Below are positions 1 through 6,404 of a stretch of DNA of 6,404 nucleotides, one piece after another. The stretch comes from an uncultured Planctomycetaceae bacterium (lineage in GTDB: Bacteria; Planctomycetota; Planctomycetia; Pirellulales; JACPPG01), in the NCBI GenBank assembly GCA_945957305.1, contig CAMFLN010000196.1, forward strand, positions 1-6,404. The letters run 5' to 3'. Numbering within the stretch: the first letter of the stretch is position 1; each line of letters opens with the position of its first letter. A model generated the notes under the pieces. It was not told the DNA's origin and ran no database searches. It saw nothing but the letters and a program-made list of their open reading frames with translations. Position numbers and translations under genes: made by a program.

Positions 1-2914
1 GGCTTGCCACGAGCGTTGTCATCAACACTGGCCTTAAGCGAGTGATCGCCGCTTGCATCACAGCCTCGTCCAGCGGCAAACCTTTTTGGCGCAATTGCCG
101 CACATAAGAGACCAAGATCATGTCATCCAGCACTGCGACGCCCGAAAGGGCTATGAAGCCAATCGCTGCGGAAATCGAGAAAGGCATATCTCGCAGCCAC
201 AGCGCGAAGATCCCACCAACCCAACCGAACGGGACGCCAGTGAAAACGCGCAGGGCGTCGACGATGTTGTTGTACGTAAAGTACAGCAAAGTGAAGATGA
301 GAATAGCCGCTACCGGCACGACGATTAGGAGCCGGGTGCGAGCGCGTTGAAGATTCTCGAATTGCCCACCGAACTCGTAAAAGTATCGGCCGGGTGGCAA
401 CTTGAGCTGACCTTTGATGCGCTCTTGGGCATCGGCCACAAAGCTGCCGATGTCTCGGCCGCGTACATTTGCAGAAACGGTGACCCGGCGCTGCCCCCAT
501 TCGCGGGTAATCGTTGATGGGCCTTCAACGATTCGGATGTCCGCGAGCCTTGACAACGGCAAGCGCTCACCAGAAGCCGTTGGGATTAGGATTGATCCAA
601 TGCCTTCCTTGCCGGCGCGCATTTCATCTGGCAGCCGCACGACAAGTGGGAATCGCAACTGTCCCTCGATCACCTCGCCGAGCGGCAAACTGCCGATCGA
701 TTCGATGATGTCGGTGACGGTCTTGGCCGGAACTCCGTGTCGGGCCAACTGTAGCTGGTCAAGCTTGATTTGCAAAACAGGCTGGCCGGTTAATTGTTCG
801 GTGCTCACGTCCGCGCTGCCGGGCACGCGGTTGAGAATGGCCTCAATCTCTTTGCCCTTCTCGGCCAAGACATCCAGGTCATCGCCGTAGAGTTTGACCG
901 CGACGTCAGCACGTACACCTGATACCATCTCGTTCATGCGCATTTCGATGGGTTGCAGGAAGGCCAACCGCTGACCGGGCATATCGCGCAGATGCTTTTC
1001 AATGAGCGTAGTTAATTCGGCTTGCGTGTGTGCCCGCTTCCACTGCTTGCGCGCCTTGAGCGTCATAAACATGTCGGTCAATTCAATGCCCATTGGGTCC
1101 GTGGCGATTTCCGCCGTGCCGATGCGGCTCCAGACGTGCTCGACCTCGTCAGGAAACTCGGCGAGCACCGCCTTCTCCATTTGCGTGTTGTATTTGATCG
1201 AATCTTCCAGGTCCGTACCCGTAAGACGCACAACACTCACCGCAATAGCCCCTTCCGACAATCGTGGTACAAATTCAGTGCCTAAATTCGGGGCGATCAT
1301 GCCGAACGCGATGAACAGCACACACGCGGCGAATCCGATTACCAATGTCTTATGATTCATCGAGAACCGCAGGATGGGAGCGTGGATGCGGTGGGCGATC
1401 CTCATCATCAGCGGTTCGCGTTCGTCGATGTGCCGAGGAAGTAAGAGGCTTGCCAGCACGGGCATCAGCGTGAGTGATAGGATCATTGAACCGATTAAGG
1501 CGAAAATCACTGTCAAGGCCATAGGCCGAAACAGCTTTCCCTCGATGCCTTCGAGCGTGAGGATCGGCAGGTAGACGATCATAATGATTAGCTCGCCGAA
1601 CATCGTCGGCTTGCGGACTTCGACCGCCGCATCACGAACCACGTCGATCATTTTCCGCTGTCGGTTGTCGCCGTGTGCAATGTGCCGTACACAGTTCTCG
1701 ACCATCACGACCGAACTATCGACAATCATTCCGAAGTCCACTGCTCCGAGACTCAAGAGGCTGGCGGCGATGCCGAACCGAAACATGCCGGCAAATGCGA
1801 ATAGCATCGACAGCGGAATGGCCAACGCCACAATCATGGCCGCCCGCAGATTGCCGAGGAACGCAAACAACACGGCAATAACGAGCAATCCGCCCTCGAA
1901 TAGATTCTTCTTAACCGTGTTGATGACATGATCGACCAGCTCCGTGCGGTCGTAGACCGTTTCTACAGCGACGTTGGCTGGCAATGTCGCCTTGATGTCG
2001 TTGAGGCGATCCTTCATCGCCCAGGTGACCTGGTGAGTATTCTCGCCCATGAGCATGAAACCGAGGCCCATGACGACTTCGCCCCGGCCATCCGCTGTGA
2101 CGGCACCTCGGCGAATTTCGGAGCCGATCGTCACGTCGGCTACGTCTCCAACTCGGACCGGAACACCATCTTTCGCTGTGACTACGATCCCCTTAATTTG
2201 ATCGATGTTCGTTGTTCGACCAAGTCCCTGGACGAGCACTGACTGCGATCCTTCACGAACATTCCCGCCTCCCACATTGCGGTTGTTTTCTTCTGCGGCA
2301 CGTACAACCTGATCGAATGTCAGACCGTACTTGATGAGCAGGTTGGGATTGATCCGCACCTGATACTGCTTCTCGTAGCCACCCCAGCTATTGATTTCAG
2401 CCGCACCCTTGACCGTGCGCATCTTGGGTTTGATTACCCAGTCATGGATAGTGCGCAGCTCCGTCACGTCATTGCCAGCACCCGTTACGACGTAATGAAG
2501 AACCTCACCCAAGCCAGTTGCAACGGGTCCCATCTTCGGCCGGCCTATTCCGGCGGCCAATTCGACCGTCCCCAAGCGCTCGTTGATCAGTTGTCGGGCG
2601 AAGTAGATGCCAGTGCCGTCCTTGAACGTCACGACCACCTGGGAAAAGCCGAATTTCGACACCGACCGCATGCTCTCCAACCCGGGAAGGCCACCGATTG
2701 TCTGTTCGATCGGAAACGTGATGCGCTGCTCGACTTCTTCGGGGCCGAGTGCGGGGGCCACGGTGTTGACTTGCACCTGCACTGGCGTGGTGTCTGGGAA
2801 GGCGTCGATGTCGAGAAAGCGCAGCGACAGTCCACCCACCGCCGCTAGCGCCACCACTCCCAGGATGACGAACAAGCGATGTCGCAGCGAAAAGTCGATG
2901 ATCCAGTTCAGCAC
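1..2914 (-). CDS. czcA: Heavy-metal efflux RND transporter (CzcA/CusA family), C-terminus cut by window edge
   Basis: Inner-membrane proton/metal-cation antiporter, the pump of a tripartite CzcCBA/CusCBA-type system. The frame is open for 971 codons from a GTG to the left edge. The start (VLNWIIDFSLRHR) is typical of the family and follows AGGAGA with a 6-base spacer; an in-frame GTG at 2920 abuts that site and is less likely. Visible landmarks are: TM1 about residues 13-30; the porter motif FPDTTPVQVQVNT; TM2 starting near residue 341; the TM4 motif with D393, D399 and E406 (DFG-x3-D-x6-EN), whose spacing equals the essential acidic residues of CzcA; FVPRLSEG at 548-555; and E-M-R-M-N-E-M at 657-663 in the second porter half. 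TM10 carries D930-D931. The last visible residues are LRPVLMTTLVAS, so about 70-80 residues of a usual ~1040-1050 are missing. The TM4 motif points to divalent cations rather than the Cu/Ag subgroup; this is inference. It lies 42 bases after the adaptor gene, so the two are probably co-transcribed. Confidence 0.96.
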   Translation of the reverse strand, partial: MLNWIIDFSLRHRLFVILGVVALAAVGGLSLRFLDIDAFPDTTPVQVQVNTVAPALGPEEVEQRITFPIEQTIGGLPGLESMRSVSKFGFSQVVVTFKDGTGIYFARQLINERLGTVELAAGIGRPKMGPVATGLGEVLHYVVTGAGNDVTELRTIHDWVIKPKMRTVKGAAEINSWGGYEKQYQVRINPNLLIKYGLTFDQVVRAAEENNRNVGGGNVREGSQSVLVQGLGRTTNIDQIKGIVVTAKDGVPVRVGDVADVTIGSEIRRGAVTADGRGEVVMGLGFMLMGENTHQVTWAMKDRLNDIKATLPANVAVETVYDRTELVDHVINTVKKNLFEGGLLVIAVLFAFLGNLRAAMIVALAIPLSMLFAFAGMFRFGIAASLLSLGAVDFGMIVDSSVVMVENCVRHIAHGDNRQRKMIDVVRDAAVEVRKPTMFGELIIMIVYLPILTLEGIEGKLFRPMALTVIFALIGSMILSLTLMPVLASLLLPRHIDEREPLMMRIAHRIHAPILRFSMNHKTLVIGFAACVLFIAFGMIAPNLGTEFVPRLSEGAIAVSVVRLTGTDLEDSIKYNTQMEKAVLAEFPDEVEHVWSRIGTAEIATDPMGIELTDMFMTLKARKQWKRAHTQAELTTLIEKHLRDMPGQRLAFLQPIEMRMNEMVSGVRADVAVKLYGDDLDVLAEKGKEIEAILNRVPGSADVSTEQLTGQPVLQIKLDQLQLARHGVPAKTVTDIIESIGSLPLGEVIEGQLRFPLVVRLPDEMRAGKEGIGSILIPTASGERLPLSRLADIRIVEGPSTITREWGQRRVTVSANVRGRDIGSFVADAQERIKGQLKLPPGRYFYEFGGQFENLQRARTRLLIVVPVAAILIFTLLYFTYNNIVDALRVFTGVPFGWVGGIFALWLRDMPFSISAAIGFIALSGVAVLDDMILVSYVRQLRQKGLPLDEAVMQAAITRLRPVLMTTLVAS

Positions 2915-2920
2915 GGCCAC

Positions 2921-2926
2921 TCTCCT
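2921..2926 (-). promoter_or_regulatory. Ribosome binding site of the RND gene
   Basis: Minus-strand AGGAGA lies 6 bases before the GTG at 2914. It decides the start: the other in-frame GTG (2920-2918) touches the site directly and would have no spacer. Confidence 0.7.
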
Positions 2927-2956
2927 ATATACGATTGATCTCCGGCATCCCTACCG

Positions 2957-4624
2957 TTAGTGGCCGTCTGCACACCCGCAACCAGCACCCAAGTTACTTT
3001 TCAGTAGTTGGGCTTCGAGAACCACGCTGTTTTTGCTGGCGATCACTTCGCCCGGCAACAAGCCGGCAATGATCTCCGTCGTATCCTGGTCCTTGACGCC
3101 CAGACGTACCGTGCGGATGTGAAAGAACTTCGGTGCTCCCTCATTGAGAAAGTTCGTGTCTCGCACGAAGACGACATTGCAGCCGCCATCCCAATGGATC
3201 GCCTCGCTGGGAACGACGACCGCACGAGGCTCTTCTCGTAGCACAATGCGTCCCGTGCCAAATGTGTTGGCTCGCAAGCGGCCATCGGCATTGGGGAGGT
3301 CAACCCGGACTTTCACAGTTCGCGTGTGATCGTCGGCTTCCGTGCTGATCCAAGCGAGCGACCCTTTGATCTCGGGCTCGTCCTTGCTATCACTGGGCCG
3401 GAAAAGAACCGTTTGTCCAAGTGATAGGTACTTCGCGTCATCTTGCTTCACATCCAACGTCAACCACATTTGGCTTATGTCAGCTACATCCAGCAGCATC
3501 GTGCTGGTGTCCACTACCTCGCCCGGTACGATCTGGCAATTGACAACGACGCCATCGAGCGGCGCGCGGAGTGGGAACAAATTCGAGGTCGTCGAGTTGC
3601 GATCAAAAGTCGAAACCAGATCCTCGGGAGGCCCTAAGAATTGAATGCGGCGCGTGATTTCATTGGAATTGAGTCCGTCAAACACCTCCATCGACACGGG
3701 CAGGCCAAGATTCACGAGATACTGCTGCGCACTGAGCAGTGCAATTTCTGCCTCATTGAACGCCGCTTCTGCCTCGCGGAATTGACGTTCCGGTATCGAC
3801 CCGTCCGTGACCAGGGGTCGGAGGCGATCGAGATTTACTTTCTTCAAGCGAAATTGCGTAATTGCCTGAAGCAGCGTGCTCTTTGCCTTGCCGATTTCCG
3901 CTGAATCAATCAACGCGAGAACGTCGCCGCGCTGCACGCGGTTACCGACTCGGGTGTTTACGTTTGCGATCGTGCCAGGGACGCGACTTGCCAAGTGTGC
4001 CATCCGGGTTTGGTCGTAGATGACTTCTCCTGTCGCGACAATGGCCTCGATAATTGGGCGTTGCGTGACGACGGCAATGTCCACTCCCGCCTTATCCATC
4101 GCTTCTGTCGAGGCGAATTGGATGCGGCGAAGGTGCAGGTTGCAGCGACTGTTGTTCTCAGCTCTTGGCCGCAATGCCAATGCGCGGCTCGCTCGCTCCA
4201 TGTCCTCAGACGTAACGGTTGGCCTGTTTCTGAGCTGGGCTACTTCAGGATGGTGCAGTGGGCACTGAGCGATACCGTGCTCCTTGCACCAACCATAGTC
4301 CGCACTTGGCGGCACTAGGTTGGCATTGCATTCAATGCAATCGGCCTCCGACACGTTGTGCTCCTTGCACCACGCTTCGGCTTCGCTCGCGTCTGTGCCA
4401 ACAAGTGCCGAGAACTTTGGCATCGTCCAGTCCGTGCTGTGGCCCCAAAGGGCAATGCCGGCCAATACGGCCACCACCAGCGCGGTTGGAGTCGCTCGCT
4501 TCACCCAATGCAATGCGGTGGCCCGCTTTCGGGTTTGCGAGAACGTCGTTTCTTCCGGCGGCGTCCCCTGCATTTTTTCGATCGCGTTGCGATGCGAGAT
4601 TCGGGATTGAGATATTTGCGACAT
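2957..4624 (-). CDS. Periplasmic adaptor of RND metal efflux (HlyD/CusB type) with Cys/His N-terminal module
   Basis: Membrane-fusion (adaptor) subunit that would bridge the RND pump and the outer-membrane channel; complete, 555 residues, longer than the common ~400. Order of parts: basic cytoplasmic tail 1-44; one membrane anchor about 45-61; a metal-site-like region 85-125 with two WCKEH copies (C86-x2-H89 with C96-x2-C99, and C113-x2-H116 with C121-x2-H124) followed by C161-x2-H164; first lipoyl/barrel-sandwich half about 205-243 (SRVPGTIANV, VQRGDVLALID); alpha-hairpin about 244-305; second lipoyl half about 349-382 (APLDGVVV, PGEVVDTST); beta-barrel about 385-462; membrane-proximal domain about 463-540 with C482; tail with C549, C551 and H555. 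The start is fixed by AGGGGAG 8 bases upstream. It sits directly before the RND gene, the usual B-A order. The family call is sure. Metal binding by the N-terminal region and tail is inferred from residue spacing. Similar WCxEH adaptors are, as I recall, common in Planctomycetota. Confidence 0.95.
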   Translation of the reverse strand: MSQISQSRISHRNAIEKMQGTPPEETTFSQTRKRATALHWVKRATPTALVVAVLAGIALWGHSTDWTMPKFSALVGTDASEAEAWCKEHNVSEADCIECNANLVPPSADYGWCKEHGIAQCPLHHPEVAQLRNRPTVTSEDMERASRALALRPRAENNSRCNLHLRRIQFASTEAMDKAGVDIAVVTQRPIIEAIVATGEVIYDQTRMAHLASRVPGTIANVNTRVGNRVQRGDVLALIDSAEIGKAKSTLLQAITQFRLKKVNLDRLRPLVTDGSIPERQFREAEAAFNEAEIALLSAQQYLVNLGLPVSMEVFDGLNSNEITRRIQFLGPPEDLVSTFDRNSTTSNLFPLRAPLDGVVVNCQIVPGEVVDTSTMLLDVADISQMWLTLDVKQDDAKYLSLGQTVLFRPSDSKDEPEIKGSLAWISTEADDHTRTVKVRVDLPNADGRLRANTFGTGRIVLREEPRAVVVPSEAIHWDGGCNVVFVRDTNFLNEGAPKFFHIRTVRLGVKDQDTTEIIAGLLPGEVIASKNSVVLEAQLLKSNLGAGCGCADGH

Positions 4625-4632
4625 ACGTAAGA

Positions 4633-4639
4633 CTCCCCT
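4633..4639 (-). promoter_or_regulatory. Ribosome binding site of the second adaptor gene
   Basis: Minus-strand AGGGGAG stands 8 bases before the ATG at 4624. It is the strongest Shine-Dalgarno in the window and supports this start over the internal Met18. Its presence after a 140-base gap means this gene is probably translated independently of the small gene before it. Confidence 0.7.
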
Positions 4640-4713
4640 AAGTCGTACAGCAATGGGCGATCAGCGCGCCATGGACACAGAATACGGAGGCCATAGACAT
4701 CGCGGTGCCGCAC

Positions 4714-4753
4714 CTGCGAAGCGCGCAGCATCGACCAAAGAAGGTCAGCGATG
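4714..4753 (-). other. Two adjacent stem-loop candidates in the gap after the small Cys/His gene
   Basis: Read on the minus strand, starting 11 bases after the stop codon of the small gene. The first has an 8-bp stem made of CATC and GACC pairing with GGTC and GATG, a 3-base bulge (GCT) and a 6-base loop (TTCTTT), at 4753-4729. The second has CTGCG pairing with CGCAG around a 5-base loop, at 4728-4714. No T-run follows either, so they are not classical terminators. They could affect message processing or stability, but stems this short arise by chance in GC-rich DNA. Confidence 0.25.
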
Positions 4754-4764
4754 GGAAGAGAACA

Positions 4765-5175
4765 TCAAATCAGCAGGACTTGATGAAGCAGATGCAGTCG
4801 GAGAGAGAATTTGCCACCGCCGGAGTCACTCGCGCGCTCCCACGGTATGGCAGATGCAACCTGTGCATCGGCCATCGCCGGGATGAGGATCGCAAAATCA
4901 AAGGGCAACGCGATATCAGGGCAATCAAGCTGCGTTTTCTGCGGTGGCAGGTACGTGCAGACGCCGTGGCATTCGACTTTGCAATTACATGGAGCCGCAG
5001 GTTTCGCGCCCTCGTCGCGCGCTTGCTGATGATGCTTGCAGCAATGCTCCGGCGGAGATTCGGCAGTGGAAGTGCTATCGCAACCCGAGCAGTCATGCGA
5101 ATGGTGCCAGCAGCACCCAAGCAGTGCATGGGCGAGCAGCAGACACGCTGTCAAATTGGACAGTAATCCGTACAT
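4765..5175 (-). CDS. Small exported Cys/His-rich protein, putative periplasmic metal binder
   Basis: 136 residues; I recognise no characterised family. A hydrophobic stretch at 4-20 (LLSNLTACLLLAHALLG) runs into C21-C22 and looks like a signal peptide; LLGC is a loose lipobox, although the n-region has no Lys or Arg. The following 65 residues hold 11 Cys (21, 22, 29, 32, 45, 46, 63, 65, 69, 73, 85) and 7 His (24, 25, 27, 44, 48, 49, 70), including two CC-x-HH-like clusters (CCWHH and CCKHH), CNC, and C69-x3-C73. The C-terminal 50 residues have no Cys, include a hydrophobic stretch about 89-98 and end in RLHLLHQVLLI. The start at 5175 is chosen because the hydrophobic signal begins there and AGGGA lies 5 bases upstream. 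The frame stays open to an ATG at 5322, but that would overlap the upstream gene by 29 bases and bury the signal. Its place between two efflux adaptors suggests metal buffering or delivery in the periplasm, which is inference. As I recall, similar small genes accompany planctomycete HME operons. Confidence 0.8.
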   Translation of the reverse strand: MYGLLSNLTACLLLAHALLGCCWHHSHDCSGCDSTSTAESPPEHCCKHHQQARDEGAKPAAPCNCKVECHGVCTYLPPQKTQLDCPDIALPFDFAILIPAMADAQVASAIPWERASDSGGGKFSLRLHLLHQVLLI

Positions 5176-5180
5176 TTGGT

Positions 5181-5185
5181 TCCCT
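5181..5185 (-). promoter_or_regulatory. Weak ribosome binding site of the small Cys/His-rich gene
   Basis: Minus-strand AGGGA, 5 bases before the ATG at 5175, within a run reading AGGGTAGGGA. The match to the Shine-Dalgarno consensus is only moderate, but together with the signal-like N-terminus it favours this start over the upstream in-frame ATG. Confidence 0.45.
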
Positions 5186-5227
5186 ACCCTATCATCTAGC
5201 TCTTCGGCCCGCCGGTCAACCAACCTT

Positions 5228-5258
5228 TGGGAAAAACCGGTAGAACCGGCAATTCCCA
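5228..5258. repeat. 31-bp symmetrical interrupted palindrome between adaptor and small gene
   Basis: On the plus strand: TGGGAA, 3 bases, CCGGT, 3 bases, ACCGG, 3 bases, TTCCCA. Outer arms (6 bp) and inner arms (5 bp) are each perfect inverted repeats and all three spacers are 3 bases. As RNA it would fold into a hairpin with an internal loop and a 3-base apex. No T-run follows on either strand, so an intrinsic terminator is unlikely. It lies 52 bases before the small gene's start codon and 31 bases after the first adaptor's stop. It could be an operator for a dimeric regulator or an mRNA processing or stability element; the sequence does not decide. Confidence 0.6.
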
Positions 5259-5293
5259 GCCATTTCAGCCTGGCCGCCTCGTTGTGCGACCGC

Positions 5294-6404
5294 TTAATGG
5301 TTCTTTTGCCTGCTACCCGCACTGAGCAGTTTTTGCTTCAAAGCGGCCTTCAATTGCACGGTCTGGCTTGCGGCCACGCGCTCACCTTCGCGCAATTCCT
5401 GCATTCCTGCCGCTCTCTGCAATTCGGTCAGCTGGCTATGGACCTGAATTACGTCGACCGATCGGCGCACGACTGATACGCGCCGCGGATGAAAGCGATA
5501 CTCATCCGGACTATCCTGGACGAAGACGAGACTTTCAATACCGTCCTCAACCAGGGCTCTTGTCGGCACCTCGACGAGGTCTTCCTCGGGCGCAAGCGAT
5601 ACAGTGCCGGTTACGAATTGACCCGCTAGCAAGTCGCCGTTTGGGTTATCCACATGACCAATTAACAGCGACATGTGCTCGTTGACATTGATAATGGCAC
5701 CGATTCGCTCAATCATTGCCGGCAATACACCTACCTCTGGGTTTGCGGGTAATTGAATGCTTACTGCAATTGGTTTCGGCAGGCGCCGCAAGAATGGCAA
5801 GTCTTCTTCGTAGGCGTAGAGCCAGAGTGTCAATACACGCAAGTCCGCGATCTTAAACAAGTCCGTCGACGTGTCAACAATATCCCCCTGCGTCACGTTC
5901 TTCTCAACAATCGTCCCGTCTATGGGCGCAACAATCTCAACACGTGCCCAGTCCGCGTCTTCCGCACGGCTGATTCCTTCATGATTGTTGATGCGCTCGA
6001 CTTCGGATTTAACCTTGGCAACTTCCTCTTCGCTCACCTGCCAGGACCGCAAAGTGCGTTCAGCACGATTCACGCGAATTTCGCCGATCTGAACCTGGCG
6101 TTCGGCTTCGCGCAGCGCCTGTTCTGAAGCTGCACCGTGCTGAATAAGATCCTTGGTACGACCATAGGCTTGTTGGTCGAGCCGGAGATTCGCGAGGGCA
6201 TCGACTAACTCGCTTTTCTTTTCACCGAGCTCCTTGCTCCAGAGCACAGCCATTCGCTGGCCTTTGCTCACGCGGTCCATAAAATCCAAAGGACGAAAAA
6301 CTGACGACGCGCTGATGCCTGAATCGCGCGACTCGTCCTCCGACAGAATATCGACGATTTGGCCGGGGAATCGTGCGCGGATATGGATTAGTTTTCCAGA
6401 GTTG
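5294..6404 (-). CDS. Periplasmic adaptor of RND metal efflux (HlyD/CusB type), N-terminus beyond window edge
   Basis: Adaptor (membrane-fusion) subunit of an RND metal efflux system. The frame is open from the right edge, giving 369 visible residues numbered here from the first full codon at 6403. The TTG/ATG codons at 6289 and 6280 fall inside the conserved fold, so neither is the start. Visible parts: first lipoyl/barrel-sandwich half about 11-55 (RFPGQIVDI ... DRVSKGQRMAVLWS); alpha-hairpin about 56-145, beginning KELGEKKSELVDAL and rich in Glu, Lys and Arg; second lipoyl half about 150-185 (IVAPIDGTIVEKNV, GDIVDTSTDLFKIADL); beta-barrel about 186-270 (LWLYAYEEDLPFLRRL ... LLAGQFVTGTVSL); membrane-proximal domain about 272-360 (VEVPTRALVEDG). 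It ends in SRQKNH. Unlike the second adaptor it has no Cys in the visible part and no metal-binding tail. The missing part should hold the membrane anchor or signal peptide and possibly its own metal site. It is separated from the second adaptor by the small Cys/His gene. Confidence 0.93.
   Translation of the reverse strand, partial: NSGKLIHIRARFPGQIVDILSEDESRDSGISASSVFRPLDFMDRVSKGQRMAVLWSKELGEKKSELVDALANLRLDQQAYGRTKDLIQHGAASEQALREAERQVQIGEIRVNRAERTLRSWQVSEEEVAKVKSEVERINNHEGISRAEDADWARVEIVAPIDGTIVEKNVTQGDIVDTSTDLFKIADLRVLTLWLYAYEEDLPFLRRLPKPIAVSIQLPANPEVGVLPAMIERIGAIINVNEHMSLLIGHVDNPNGDLLAGQFVTGTVSLAPEEDLVEVPTRALVEDGIESLVFVQDSPDEYRFHPRRVSVVRRSVDVIQVHSQLTELQRAAGMQELREGERVAASQTVQLKAALKQKLLSAGSRQKNH

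Noticed and set aside
414..890. Plus-strand reading frame of 158 codons opposite the RND gene
   Set aside because: It is antisense to conserved porter-domain sequence of the RND pump, has low-complexity Ser/Arg/Pro composition and no recognisable domain. Similar antisense frames across 1002-2848, 3008-4641 and 5036-6127 are shadows for the same reason.
4501..4731. Minus-strand 76-codon frame overlapping the start of the second adaptor
   Set aside because: Most of it lies out of frame within the adaptor gene, and its product is Arg-rich with no domain or signal.
5228..5258. Palindrome as a Rho-independent terminator
   Set aside because: No T-run follows the hairpin on either strand, and downstream genes continue in the same direction with good ribosome binding sites.
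4765..5322. Longer form of the small gene starting at the ATG at 5322 (185 codons)
   Set aside because: The extra 49 residues are charged, overlap the end of the first adaptor, span the palindrome and would place the signal-like hydrophobic stretch internally. The start at 5175 has an adjacent AGGGA and a plausible export signal.
5318..5330. A 13-base exact repeat (CGCACTGAGCAGT) shared with 3728-3740
   Set aside because: Both copies are coding and encode LLSA in the two adaptors. The flanks do not match, so this is coincidence or shared codons rather than a repeat element.
6280..6289. TTG at 6289 or ATG at 6280 as start of the first adaptor
   Set aside because: The same frame is open for 38 more codons to the window edge and encodes conserved barrel-sandwich sequence (RFPGQIVDI), so the gene begins outside the window.

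Overview
The window is one strand of a heavy-metal efflux operon. All four genes lie on the minus strand and are read from right to left. The two outer genes run off the window edges. The set reads as a tripartite RND metal pump of the CzcCBA/CusCBA kind, here with two periplasmic adaptors and an extra small Cys/His-rich secreted protein between them.

Layout in order of transcription. (1) 6404-5294: a HlyD/CusB-type periplasmic adaptor whose N-terminus lies beyond the right edge. (2) 5293-5176: a 118-base gap holding a symmetrical 31-bp interrupted palindrome. (3) 5175-4765: a 136-residue protein with an export signal or lipobox-like N-terminus, then 11 Cys and 7 His within about 65 residues. 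(4) 4764-4625: a 140-base gap with two small adjacent stem-loop candidates and a good ribosome binding site at its end. (5) 4624-2957: a second, complete 555-residue adaptor with an unusual N-terminal extension carrying repeated C-x2-[H/C] half-sites and a Cys/His C-terminal tail. (6) A 42-base gap with a Shine-Dalgarno. (7) 2914-1: the HME-RND proton/metal antiporter, 971 residues visible; roughly the last 70-80 residues by family length are beyond the left edge. I see no RNA genes, mobile elements, CRISPR arrays, promoters or terminators. Plus-strand reading frames are shadows of these genes.

Working model (inference from families): the RND protein takes cations from the periplasm or inner membrane and pumps them outward with proton import. 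The adaptors link it to an outer-membrane channel, which would be encoded outside the window, probably upstream to the right. The Cys/His-rich protein and the adaptor's N-terminal module would buffer or hand over metal in the periplasm. The TM4 motif DFG-x3-D-x6-EN of the pump is of the divalent-cation kind (Zn/Co/Cd/Ni). The abundance of Cys/His in the accessory parts leaves the substrate open, including Cu.

Organism: moderate GC. WCxEH-type motifs in an adaptor N-terminus, paired adaptors and a small CC-x-HH secreted protein match my recollection of heavy-metal efflux operons in Planctomycetota (Pirellulaceae-like). This taxonomic call comes from remembered sequence resemblance, not from a search.
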